Positions 18,164 through 25,361 of a stretch of DNA of 64,000 nucleotides are shown piece by piece. Below the pieces are notes generated by a model, which saw only the letters and a list, made by a program, of their open reading frames with translations, had not been told where the DNA came from and did no database searches. Source of the DNA: Tolypothrix bouteillei VB521301. GTDB taxonomy: Bacteria; Cyanobacteriota; Cyanobacteriia; Cyanobacteriales; Nostocaceae. A program made the position numbers and the translations under genes. Where the stretch lies: positions 5,958,204 through 6,022,203 of the forward strand of contig NZ_JHEG04000001.1 of the NCBI RefSeq assembly GCF_000760695.4. The letters run 5' to 3'. The number at the start of each line of letters is the position of its first letter. Positions within the stretch are counted from its first letter, which is position 1.

Positions 18164-18283
18164 ATGATTTCAAGTTTAATTGCTGGATTGAGCTTATTAA
18201 TTTTATCAGGAGTTGCTAATACCTATATTAGCTATTTGCTGTTTGGTGAAGAAAAAGCACCAACAGATAAAAAGAATGTGTAA
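18164..18283 (+). CDS. 39-aa single-span membrane protein in the nif operon
   Basis: ATG at 18164-18166 after a good AGAGAGG site. The product is MISSLIAGLSLLILSGVANT then YISYLLFGEEKAPTDKKNV. Residues 3-27 form one hydrophobic helix followed by a short charged tail, like the tiny subunits of membrane complexes. It is not homologous to anything I recognise with confidence. It sits in the gap between the DUF2949 gene and nifV, on the same strand. Confidence 0.65.
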   Translation: MISSLIAGLSLLILSGVANTYISYLLFGEEKAPTDKKNV

Positions 18284-18310
18284 TTTATTATGCTTGTACA
18301 TTACATATTT

Positions 18311-18376
18311 ATGAGAGTAGTTAGTAGCCAATAGCCATTAACAACTAACAACTAACAACTAACAACTAACAACTAA
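18311..18376. repeat. Heptamer repeats upstream of nifV
   Basis: At least six copies of AACTAAC-type heptamers, the same STRR class found in the other nif gaps. They sit directly before the nifV ribosome-binding region. Confidence 0.85.
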
Positions 18377-18402
18377 CATTCTCACCTATAGGTTTTCAAC
18401 TC

Positions 18403-19539
18403 ATGAATCAAATTCTAATTAATGACACCACCTTGCGCGATGGCGAACAAGCCGCTGGAGTCGCTTTTAACTTACAAGAGAAAGCCGCGATCGCACAATT
18501 TCTGGACGCCATTGGCGTTCACGAGATAGAAGTTGGCATTCCTGCAATGGGAGAGGAAGAAACCCGAGCAATATCGGCTATTCGCAACTTAGATTTGCAA
18601 GCCAAACTTTTAGGTTGGAACCGTGCTGTCATATCAGATATTGAAGCATCTATAGCTTGTGGATTGAAGCGAGTACACATTTCCGTACCTGTATCCGGAA
18701 TTCAAATTACTGCAAAATTTCAAGGTCAGTGGCGGGTTACACTACAACAACTTAGAGATAGCATTAGCTTCGCCGTTGATAAAGGGCTTTGGGTAGCTGT
18801 TGGAGGAGAAGACTCTTCGCGATCTGACGAGAGTTTTCTCCTAGATGTCGCCAACTATGCCCAAGAATGGGGTGCATCGCGATTTCGCTTTTGCGACACT
18901 GTTGGCATTCTTGACCCCTTCACCACTTACTACAAAGTGAAACGGTTGGTCACAGCATTATCAATTCCTGTAGAAATACACACCCACAATGACTTTGGGT
19001 TGGCTACCGCCAATGCTCTTGCAGGAATTAAAGCTGGAGCCACATCCGTAAATACAACTGTTAACGGACTTGGTGAAAGGGCTGGAAATGCAGCATTAGA
19101 AGAAGTTGTCATGTCTCTCAAACGCATCTACGGCGTCAATTTAGGCATTGACACTCCTCGTTTATTAGAACTATCCCGACTTGTTGCTCGAGCATCAGGC
19201 TCTAGCGTACCGCCTTGGAAAGCAATTGTCGGTGAAAATACCTTTGCTCATGAAGCAGGTATCCACGCTCACGGCGTATTGCAAAACCCCTCCACTTATG
19301 AACCTTTTGCTCCAGAAGAGGTAGGGTGGGAACGGCGATTGGTTGTGGGCAAACATTCTGGCAGACACTTAGTATCGAACGTTTTGCAGCAACACGGTAT
19401 CTTCTTAAACTCAGAAGAAACCAAATCTGTATTAGAAGCAGTGCGGCAAGAGTCAGTCGAGAAAAAACGCAGCTTAACGGTGCAAGAACTGTTGAATTTA
19501 GCAAAAGAGCAACAGAGGTACTCTCATGCAATTGGATGA
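18403..19539 (+). CDS. nifV: NifV, homocitrate synthase
   Basis: A 378-residue enzyme that condenses acetyl-CoA with 2-oxoglutarate to give homocitrate, the organic ligand of FeMo-co. It opens with INDTTLRDGEQAAGVAF, the metal-binding signature of the isopropylmalate/homocitrate synthase family. HTHNDFGLATANALAGI carries the metal histidines, and GLGERAGNAALEEV follows. It is slightly shorter than leuA and lacks its regulatory C-terminal domain. It overlaps nifZ by 14 bp, so the two are translationally coupled. Confidence 0.97.
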   Translation: MNQILINDTTLRDGEQAAGVAFNLQEKAAIAQFLDAIGVHEIEVGIPAMGEEETRAISAIRNLDLQAKLLGWNRAVISDIEASIACGLKRVHISVPVSGIQITAKFQGQWRVTLQQLRDSISFAVDKGLWVAVGGEDSSRSDESFLLDVANYAQEWGASRFRFCDTVGILDPFTTYYKVKRLVTALSIPVEIHTHNDFGLATANALAGIKAGATSVNTTVNGLGERAGNAALEEVVMSLKRIYGVNLGIDTPRLLELSRLVARASGSSVPPWKAIVGENTFAHEAGIHAHGVLQNPSTYEPFAPEEVGWERRLVVGKHSGRHLVSNVLQQHGIFLNSEETKSVLEAVRQESVEKKRSLTVQELLNLAKEQQRYSHAIG

Positions 19540-19819
19540 ACTAGAACTAGGTCTAGAACCAGTCTTTGAGATAGGAGATAAAGTCCGACTTCGCAAATTA
19601 ATCAAAAACGATGGCACTTTTCCCGGACTAGAAATAGGAACAGTCCTCGCCAAGAAAGGAGATATTGGCTATGTCGTCAGCGTAGGAACTTTCTTACAAA
19701 GATCCTACATTTATGCCGTTCATTTTCTTCAAACTACGGGGTATGTCGTAGGTTGTCGCAAAGGTGAACTAGAACTTGTTGAGGAAAGCCAAGAAAACGC
19801 CTCTCCTGACGGGGAATGA
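19526..19819 (+). CDS. nifZ: NifZ
   Basis: A 97-residue protein with the NifZ core: FEIGDKVRLRKLIKNDGTFP then GTVLAKKGDIGYVVSVGTFL and YAVHFLQTTGYVVGCRKGEL. NifZ helps mature the second P-cluster of the MoFe protein. The ATG overlaps the end of nifV; nifT follows 52 bp later. Intact. Confidence 0.94.
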   Translation: MQLDELELGLEPVFEIGDKVRLRKLIKNDGTFPGLEIGTVLAKKGDIGYVVSVGTFLQRSYIYAVHFLQTTGYVVGCRKGELELVEESQENASPDGE

Positions 19820-19871
19820 GAACGATTGATTATAGTACATCCATAATACCACTAGAAAGCGGGAAAAATAC

Positions 19872-20075
19872 ATGAAAGTCATGCTGCGTCAAAATACTGC
19901 TGGAAATTTAGTTGTTTACGTTGCCAAGAAAGATTTAGAGGAAGAAGTTGTCAAGCAAACAGAAGGAGCAGACGGCAAGATTTTCACTCTCGCAAATGGC
20001 TGGGAACTCTCATTTCCTAATTTGCCAGACCCACTCAAGTTACCTCAAACTGTAGAAGCTAAGCGAATTGCGTAA
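19872..20075 (+). CDS. nifT: NifT/FixU family protein
   Basis: A 67-residue protein. MKVMLRQNTAGNLVVYVAKK then DLEEEVVKQTEG and LANGWELSFP fit the NifT/FixU family, small beta-barrel-like proteins whose loss causes little phenotype. It is the last gene of the nifP-nifT group. Normal length. Confidence 0.93.
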   Translation: MKVMLRQNTAGNLVVYVAKKDLEEEVVKQTEGADGKIFTLANGWELSFPNLPDPLKLPQTVEAKRIA

Positions 20076-20148
20076 ACTGTCACTTGTCCTTTGTCATTTG
20101 TCATGAGTAGTGGTAAATGACTGAGGACTTAGGACGCGAATAATTAAG

Positions 20149-20356
20149 TTAAATCCTGAATATTGAATATTCAGGATGTTTTGAATGAGCAATTAAACAT
20201 TGATTCTTGCAATTCACAAGCAAATTTAACGTTTCCAATACATTCTGGTCAATTAATACTTCATCACCCACAAATAAAGCAGCTTCTCTTGTCTGTCTTC
20301 CTTCAAGTTGAATAATGATAAGCCCAGTTAAGCTAGCCTCTCCTTACATCTTGCAC
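20149..20356 (-). pseudogene. C-terminal fragment of an unidentified protein
   Basis: About 60 codons with good coding character: LTGLIIIQLEGRQTREAALF, then VGDEVLIDQNVLETLNLLVN and CKNQCLIAHSKHPEYSIFRI, ending at a TAA at 20149. No ATG, GTG or TTG opens the frame, and an in-frame stop lies just upstream. It may be the end of a lost gene. The rest of 20076-20754 has only a hairpin at 20557-20586. Confidence 0.45.
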
Positions 20357-20556
20357 CAAGGTATTAATACTGAATTTTTATGTACTCAATAAACATATGT
20401 TTTTATCAATAACACCAAAAATCGGAATTTATAGCCTGCGAAGCGCCCTCTTCGTTTGTATAGCCTCACCCAACGAGAGTGTAGGTGCAAGATATAAGTC
20501 TCCCTGCCTACCATCAGGGTACTAAATTTAGTCTTCAGAGGGCTTTAACTGACTTT

Positions 20557-20586
20557 AGCTATAAGCTTAACTTTTAGCTTATAGCT
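20557..20586. repeat. Hairpin upstream of dps
   Basis: AGCTATAAGCT, an eight-base loop, then AGCTTATAGCT: a perfect 11-bp stem. There is no T-run, so a terminator role is unlikely. Confidence 0.6.
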
Positions 20587-20754
20587 ACCCATGCTATAAA
20601 GCATATATTTTATCTATATATTATACAATATCTAATTAAGAATCATTATAAGTCTTTTGGATAAAAATCCATCTATCAGGAGAAGGTTTCCGAAATCAGA
20701 CAAATATTTGTAAACTGAGTGGTGTCACGCTGATGAAAGAAACAAACACTTACC

Positions 20755-21327
20755 ATGACTGACAACAAACTTGCATCACGCCTTTATCCTACCCGTATTG
20801 ATATTCCCGCAGACGCACGCTCCAAGATAGTTGCAATTCTCAACCAAACTCTAGCAGCCACTTCAGATTTAAAATCTCAAACAAAACAAGCACACTGGAA
20901 TGTCAAAGGGACTGACTTCTATCAATTGCACGAATTATTTGATGAAATTGCAGGTGAGTTAGAAGAATTTATCGATCTAGTTGCTGAACGTATTACTGCT
21001 TTGGGTGGTTATGCTTGCGGAACTGTACGCATGGCAGCTGCAAGTTCTATTTTGCCAGAGTATCCTACAGAGATTATCGCTGGAATGGAGCACGTTACTG
21101 CTTTGGCGGATCGCTTTGGACCTTATGCCAAGCATTTGCGTGAAGCGATCGACAAAACCAACGATTTAGGCGATGCTGACACCGCTGACCTGTACACCGA
21201 AGTTTCTCGCACTATCGACAAGCGCCTCTGGTTCCTTGATGCTCATTTACAAGCAGCTGCAAATAATTCTGGAAATGGTGCTCCAGCTACTGCTCAAAAT
21301 CTGGACAGAACTGCTGCTAGAGTATGA
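20755..21327 (+). CDS. Dps-family ferritin-like protein
   Basis: A 190-residue Dps protein. The ferroxidase motif is clear: KQAHWNVKGTDFYQLHELFD then EIAGELEEFIDLVAERI. The long fourth helix, TIDKRLWFLDAHLQA, is present. Dps dodecamers oxidise and store iron using peroxide and so protect DNA. Next to a nif cluster it could guard against iron and peroxide stress, but that link is only by proximity. An extended, alanine/asparagine-rich C-terminal tail (~15 residues) follows the last helix. Confidence 0.93.
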   Translation: MTDNKLASRLYPTRIDIPADARSKIVAILNQTLAATSDLKSQTKQAHWNVKGTDFYQLHELFDEIAGELEEFIDLVAERITALGGYACGTVRMAAASSILPEYPTEIIAGMEHVTALADRFGPYAKHLREAIDKTNDLGDADTADLYTEVSRTIDKRLWFLDAHLQAAANNSGNGAPATAQNLDRTAARV

Positions 21328-21367
21328 AGTGTAAAGAATGAAGGATAAAGTTATTTCCCAATTTTTT

Positions 21368-21432
21368 ATCTCTCTGTGCTGCTGTAGTTTAATAAATTCT
21401 TTTTTAAGCGCAGAGGCGCAGAGGAAAGAGAG
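21368..21432. repeat. Dispersed CTCTCTGTG...GCGCAGAG repeat, second copy
   Basis: TCTCTCTGTGCTGCTG and later GCGCAGAGGCGCAGAG, related to 11901-11975. Confidence 0.55.
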
Positions 21433-21470
21433 CTTTTTTGTCTAAAAATTTAGTTCATTTTTACAAGGCT

Positions 21471-21493
21471 AGGTGGGCAATACCCACCTTTTC
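21471..21493 (+). terminator. Rho-independent terminator, probably of dps
   Basis: AGGTGGG-caata-CCCACCT followed by TTTTC, 145 bp after the dps stop. Confidence 0.7.
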
Positions 21494-21594
21494 TGTTTTT
21501 TGAGGTCTTACTCCCTTTGCAACTTTAATACGATGTTTTGATAATACCTAGCTGGATGCCTAAGCCCTGTGATTGCAGCGCAGAATTATACGAT

Positions 21595-21774
21595 TTAGCC
21601 TCTTCCAGTCTTAACAGTACCATCGGGCATGATGGTGTTATTAAAGAAAGCGTCTTTGGCATTGAAACACCACGAAGCGCCACTCAAATCAACTCCACTC
21701 AAATCACTAATTTCAAAATCTCTCTCCCGAGCAGCATATCTTTCCAACAATTCTTCAACTTCCAACCTTGGCAA
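21595..21774 (-). pseudogene. Short pentapeptide-repeat protein or remnant
   Basis: About 59 codons from a TTG at 21772-21774: LPRLEVEELLERYAARERDF, then EISDLSGVDLSGASWCFNAK, DAFFNNTIMPDGTVKTGRG and TAA. EELLxRYAAxERDF is the usual opening of cyanobacterial pentapeptide-repeat proteins, and DLSGVDLSGA is a pair of repeats. There is no ATG and very few repeats, so it is probably a shrunken remnant. A plus-strand frame over the same bases (21538-21825) is its shadow. Confidence 0.55.
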
Positions 21775-21899
21775 AAATTCTTTGCTTTACTCTCAATCTA
21801 TGATTCATACAACAATTATCCTTGAATCACGTAGTATAAAAGATTAGGCACGAGCGTTCCTCCAATCGGATGATTTTCCACCATTTGATTCAGCAGGGC

Positions 21900-21930
21900 T
21901 TGACTTAGAGTGCGCTCTAAGTTCTAAGGT
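21900..21930 (+). promoter_or_regulatory. MerR-type promoter and operator
   Basis: -35 TTGACT (21900-21905) and -10 TAAGGT (21925-21930) are 19 bp apart. The spacer holds the dyad TTAGAGTGCGCTCTAA (21905-21920). A 19-bp spacer with a centred dyad is the hallmark of promoters untwisted by MerR-family activators. It lies just before the merR gene, so autoregulation is likely. Confidence 0.85.
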
Positions 21931-21957
21931 GAAACTATGTTTCTCTCGGTGAGTCCC

Positions 21958-22497
21958 ATGCAAACCCTGACGATTCAACAGGTTGCCCAGCAAACGGGCT
22001 TAACGGTTCACACACTGCGGTACTACGAACGCAATGGCTTACTGGAGCCAGTCGATCGCGCTAGCAGTGGGCATCGTCGCTATTCGGCACAAGACATTGC
22101 CCGCATCGAGTTTCTGACTCGCCTGCGGGCAACCGGAATGCCAATTCGGCAGATGCAGGAATTTGCCCGACTGTTTCGAGAGCGACCAGAGGCAATTGGC
22201 TCCCGCCGCAAGCTGCTAGAAGCCCACGAGCAACAGGTACAGGCACACATTCAAGAACTGAGGAGCAACCTGGAAATGATTCAGTGGAAGATTGGCTATT
22301 ACAAGGGATTGGAAGCCCGTCACCAGACGGATGCAACCGATTCCTATTCAGAAGCAAACGAACGCCAGAAATGTCTGGCGGCAGGACGAGCTTTTATGTT
22401 GGAACGCGCTCTCCAACAGGTAGATGTTGAAGCAGAAGTTGAACCTCAATCCAACGAAGCGTCTGGTTCCTTGCATGAGAGCAAATTTCAATCATAA
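21958..22497 (+). CDS. MerR-family transcriptional regulator (AdhR-like)
   Basis: A 179-residue regulator. The N-terminal winged helix is LTIQQVAQQTGLTVHTLRYY then ERNGLLEPV and GHRRYSAQDIARIEFL. A dimerising coiled coil follows (ELRSNLEMIQWKIGYYKGLE). The C-terminal part has one cysteine (RQKCLAAG) and no metal-binding cluster, which fits the aldehyde/redox-sensing AdhR type. I chose the ATG at 21958 (MQTLTIQQ); an ATG at 21937 is in frame. It heads a group with a broken SDR gene and an ABM gene, probably its targets. Confidence 0.88.
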   Translation: MQTLTIQQVAQQTGLTVHTLRYYERNGLLEPVDRASSGHRRYSAQDIARIEFLTRLRATGMPIRQMQEFARLFRERPEAIGSRRKLLEAHEQQVQAHIQELRSNLEMIQWKIGYYKGLEARHQTDATDSYSEANERQKCLAAGRAFMLERALQQVDVEAEVEPQSNEASGSLHESKFQS

Positions 22498-22625
22498 CGC
22501 TGAATGTTCTTTTTACTCTAGAGCTACAGCGTTCAACTTCACCTATTGAGTGTGGTCTGTAAACGGCATACCTCACTGGTTAGCATTGCGCTGAAATTAA
22601 CCTTCACAACAATGGAGAATTCACA

Positions 22626-22800
22626 ATGAATTTGCAAAACAAAGTCGCTTTGGTGACAGGTGGAAGTTCGGGGATTGGGCGAATCAGAAGAAGTGGCAGA
22701 AGCGGTAGTCTGGCTTTGCTCCGATGCTGCGTCTTACATCACAGGACAGACGATCGCTGTTGATGGCGGCTTTGCCATGCCTGGTTTTCGCGGTTCTTGA
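22626..22800 (+). pseudogene. Short-chain dehydrogenase/reductase with large internal deletion
   Basis: The first 19 codons, [19 protein letters not shown], are a perfect SDR N-terminus with the TGxxxGIG cofactor loop. The frame then jumps to the last ~38 residues in another frame: [20 protein letters not shown] then [16 protein letters not shown]. Some 190 codons, including the catalytic Ser-Tyr-Lys, are missing. The joint lies at GGGCGAATCAG near 22676-22686. It cannot make an active enzyme. Confidence 0.9.
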
Positions 22801-22901
22801 ATCGGCTAAAAGCAAGACCTGACAGAAATAACTAACTAATACTGAAATACAAAGCGCAAAGGTTGGCAAGAATTGGTTCATTACACACATTAGGAGAAAC
22901 T

Positions 22902-23207
22902 ATGAATGACTCTCTACTGACGATCGTTGCTCGTATTAAAGCAAAACCTGGAATGGAAGACCGAATGCGGCAAGACTTACTGGGTTTACTTGCGACCACT
23001 CGTGCAGAGTCGGGTTGCATCACCTTTGACTTATTGAAAGACATAAATGAGCCAACGGTTTTTGTGCTGTACGAAAACTGGAAAGATCGGGCAGCTCTCG
23101 ATGCTCACTTTGAGCAGCCTTACGTGAAACAGGTTTTGCAAGCTTATGAGGAGACGTTGGCGGAACCGATCGAAGTTTTGTCTCTGAGAAAAATTGAACC
23201 ATCATGA
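22902..23207 (+). CDS. Antibiotic biosynthesis monooxygenase (ABM) domain protein
   Basis: A 101-residue single-domain protein: LLTIVARIKAKPGMEDRMRQ, then TRAESGCITFDLLKDINEPT and FVLYENWKDRAALDAHF. This is the ABM/YgiN-type ferredoxin-like fold that dimerises and oxidises quinol-like substrates without a cofactor. The ATG at 22902 follows GGAGA at a good distance; an upstream ATG at 22863 lacks one. It lies 101 bp after the broken SDR and is likely under the same MerR regulator. The ~295 bp that follow hold nothing recognisable. Confidence 0.88.
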   Translation: MNDSLLTIVARIKAKPGMEDRMRQDLLGLLATTRAESGCITFDLLKDINEPTVFVLYENWKDRAALDAHFEQPYVKQVLQAYEETLAEPIEVLSLRKIEPS

Positions 23208-23502
23208 CTGCGATTTGTGGGAATGGTAAATATTCCTTAATTTGGACAGTTTTATCGCCCCAGTTTCCATAAAGCCAAAAGTAATGCTGGCTAGAGATTA
23301 CAGATTATTTGCAGTTTTAAAGGCATGAGTTTTTATACTGATGCCGATCTGCATAGAGGTAGCTTGACGTTTGGTAAATACTAGCATTTAATCTATCCTG
23401 AGTTGACTTTCTGCCAAAACTGGATGCTCCCGAGGTAATCAAGCTAGACTGGGTAAATCCTTGTAGCGTTGAAACCACTCTTCCAAATAGTTGGGGTATT
23501 TT

Positions 23503-23826
23503 TTATTCCCATCCTTTTTTCTGGCATTTATATTTCTTATCCCGTATTTTTACATTTTTACAAAAATCTTCAGTAGTTCGACATTCCCTTTGAGTTGCAG
23601 CAGGTAGGTTATCTCCACCAAATCTAAATACTTGGTCACAAAAACGCTTACTTTTTATTTCAGGTGGTTCTGTTAATTTATCAGTAATGTGTACTTTAAT
23701 AGAAGCGGAATAATATGGATATATAATAATTATGTTTAAACTTAATAATACAACTATTAATATCCGTTCCCAAGGAGAAAGCTTTGTTGCTTTAATCCTT
23801 TTTTCTATTTTTGATAAAAAATTCAT
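23503..23826 (-). CDS. Hypothetical single-span membrane protein, 107 aa
   Basis: A 107-residue protein. A basic N-terminus (KIEKRIKATKLSPWE) is followed by one hydrophobic helix at about residues 21-41 (RILIVVLLSLNIIIIYPYY). A soluble C-terminal part has four cysteines (RFCDQ, RECRT, DFCKN, YKCQK) that could form disulfides outside the membrane. No family is recognised. Confidence 0.55.
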   Translation of the reverse strand: MNFLSKIEKRIKATKLSPWERILIVVLLSLNIIIIYPYYSASIKVHITDKLTEPPEIKSKRFCDQVFRFGGDNLPAATQRECRTTEDFCKNVKIRDKKYKCQKKGWE

Positions 23827-23949
23827 GTAATAACAAAGAGATAAAGTATTTTAAATTGCTTCAAGAACCAGAGTTTTCACGGGATGCTCTAAAAAGCCAA
23901 GTTATAAATAGGGAATAGCCGACTGAGATACTATCCATTCCATAAATGG

Positions 23950-24216
23950 TTAATTATTGCAAACAGGAAGCTCATCCAATAGATTCAAGACAATAGTTCC
24001 GTTGACTTCATCAACAGATTTATTAAAGAAAAATTTCAAACACCAATTGGTATCAAAAAATTTTAATTTTTGGATGTATATTTTTACATTTATGTTTTCT
24101 TGATTTTCTACTTCTTGTCCTTTCACTAACTCTAAGTAACTATCTTTAATAGTTTCGTAGATTGCATCAAAAAGCTTGTCTGGAAAACTTTTAACAGTGG
24201 GAAGTCCAACTAGCAT
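23950..24216 (-). CDS. Hypothetical protein, 88 aa
   Basis: An 88-residue protein: PDKLFDAIYETIKDSYLELV then NINVKIYIQKLKFFDTNWCL and VNGTIVLNLLDELPVC. Alternating strand-like segments suggest a small alpha/beta domain. It is on the same strand as the 107-aa membrane protein and 123 bp upstream of it; the two may be one unit. Unrecognised. Confidence 0.45.
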   Translation of the reverse strand: MLVGLPTVKSFPDKLFDAIYETIKDSYLELVKGQEVENQENINVKIYIQKLKFFDTNWCLKFFFNKSVDEVNGTIVLNLLDELPVCNN

Positions 24217-24341
24217 ACTGACTTAACTTTTATACAACGCTATCATTCTGGCACAAGTTTTTGAAAATGGGTCGCGTCCCGAAGACCTGAGCAACCAAGC
24301 ACTCGGTTTTAGAGGTAAGAAGAGAGTAGTATCTTTTTGGT

Positions 24342-24373
24342 AAGTACGGCACTTTGAAGTGCGTACTTTTCAT
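24342..24373. terminator. Hairpin between divergent genes
   Basis: AAGTAC-g-GCACTT-tg-AAGTGC-g-GTACTT followed by TTC and T-rich DNA. It is more likely an element ending plus-strand transcripts than a promoter part. Confidence 0.4.
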
Positions 24374-24499
24374 TTTAAATATACATATCTTAAGATAAAG
24401 ATAGTTAAAAAAGAGTTGCCAGAAGACTGGTTGTAATGCTTGCTTATTCAAGAAAGTTGCCTACATTAATTGTAAATTTTTAAGCGGAGGAAAAAACTT

Positions 24500-25216
24500 A
24501 TGGCTGTTAATTCTAAAACACATCTCATTCACGATCGCAACGCACGCGGTCAAAGCAAAACAGGCTGGTTGGATAGCCGTCACACATTTTCCTTTGGTAG
24601 TTTTTACGATCCCAGTCGCATGGGCTTTCGTTCTTTAAGAGTGATTAATGACGATCGCGTTGTTCCCGGTGCAGGTTTTCCAACCCACGGACACAAAGAT
24701 ATGGAAATCCTCACCTATGTTTTGGAAGGAGCGGTAGAGCATAAAGATAGTTTGGGTAATGGCTCAGTCATACGTCCGGGTGACGCGCAAATTATGAGCG
24801 CCGGTACTGGTATTCTGCACAGCGAGTATAATCCTTCTGAAACAGAGCCAGTCCATTTTCTCCAAATTTGGATTATTCCTAACAAACAAGGGTTGCAACC
24901 AAGATACGAACAAAAAAGTTTTCCGATTGAAGAAAAACGCGGAAAGCTGCGTTTGATTGGTGCAAAAGATGGACGTGATGGTGCAGTGACTATTTACCAA
25001 GATGTTGATTTATACACATCTGTTCTAGATGCTGGTGATGTTATCAACTATCACGTTCAACCCAATCGTTATGCTTGGTTGCACTTGGCTCAAGGCGTAG
25101 CAACGTTGAACGGAGAAGAACTCCGAGCAGGCGATGGAGTACAAATTAACGGAGAGGAAAAACTCGAAATTAGTACAGATGTAGGCGCAGAAATCTTGCT
25201 CTTCGATCTGGGCTAA
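24500..25216 (+). CDS. Pirin family protein (YhaK/YhhW quercetinase-like cupin)
   Basis: A 238-residue bicupin. The pirin motifs are present: HTFSFGSFYDPSRMGFRSLR then VPGAGFPTHGHKDMEILTYV, with the metal histidines in HGHKDME and in GILHSEYN. Related bacterial enzymes open the quercetin ring; others act as redox sensors. The C-terminal cupin carries WLHLAQGVATLNGEEL. A strong GCGGAGG site precedes the ATG. It is a single-gene unit, followed by a terminator at 25269-25291. Confidence 0.93.
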   Translation: MAVNSKTHLIHDRNARGQSKTGWLDSRHTFSFGSFYDPSRMGFRSLRVINDDRVVPGAGFPTHGHKDMEILTYVLEGAVEHKDSLGNGSVIRPGDAQIMSAGTGILHSEYNPSETEPVHFLQIWIIPNKQGLQPRYEQKSFPIEEKRGKLRLIGAKDGRDGAVTIYQDVDLYTSVLDAGDVINYHVQPNRYAWLHLAQGVATLNGEELRAGDGVQINGEEKLEISTDVGAEILLFDLG

Positions 25217-25268
25217 TGTATCCGGTTGAGAGAGTCTATCTATCTTACACAACTCAATTTTCTCCTAT

Positions 25269-25291
25269 AGGACGGGCAAAATGCCCGTCCT
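25269..25291 (+). terminator. Terminator-like hairpin after pirin
   Basis: AGGACGGGCA-aaa-TGCCCGTCCT: a perfect 10-bp stem, 53 bp after the pirin stop. Only a weak T tract follows. The same hairpin type is spread through cyanobacterial genomes. Confidence 0.6.
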
Positions 25292-25361
25292 AACTTTATA
25301 ATCGTGCTAACGGAACTGCATTGCGTTATAACAGAAGGATTAATAGTAATCTATATTATCA

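Noticed and set aside
21538..21825. A 95-codon plus-strand frame
   Set aside because: The opposite strand carries clear pentapeptide-repeat codons; this frame is its shadow.
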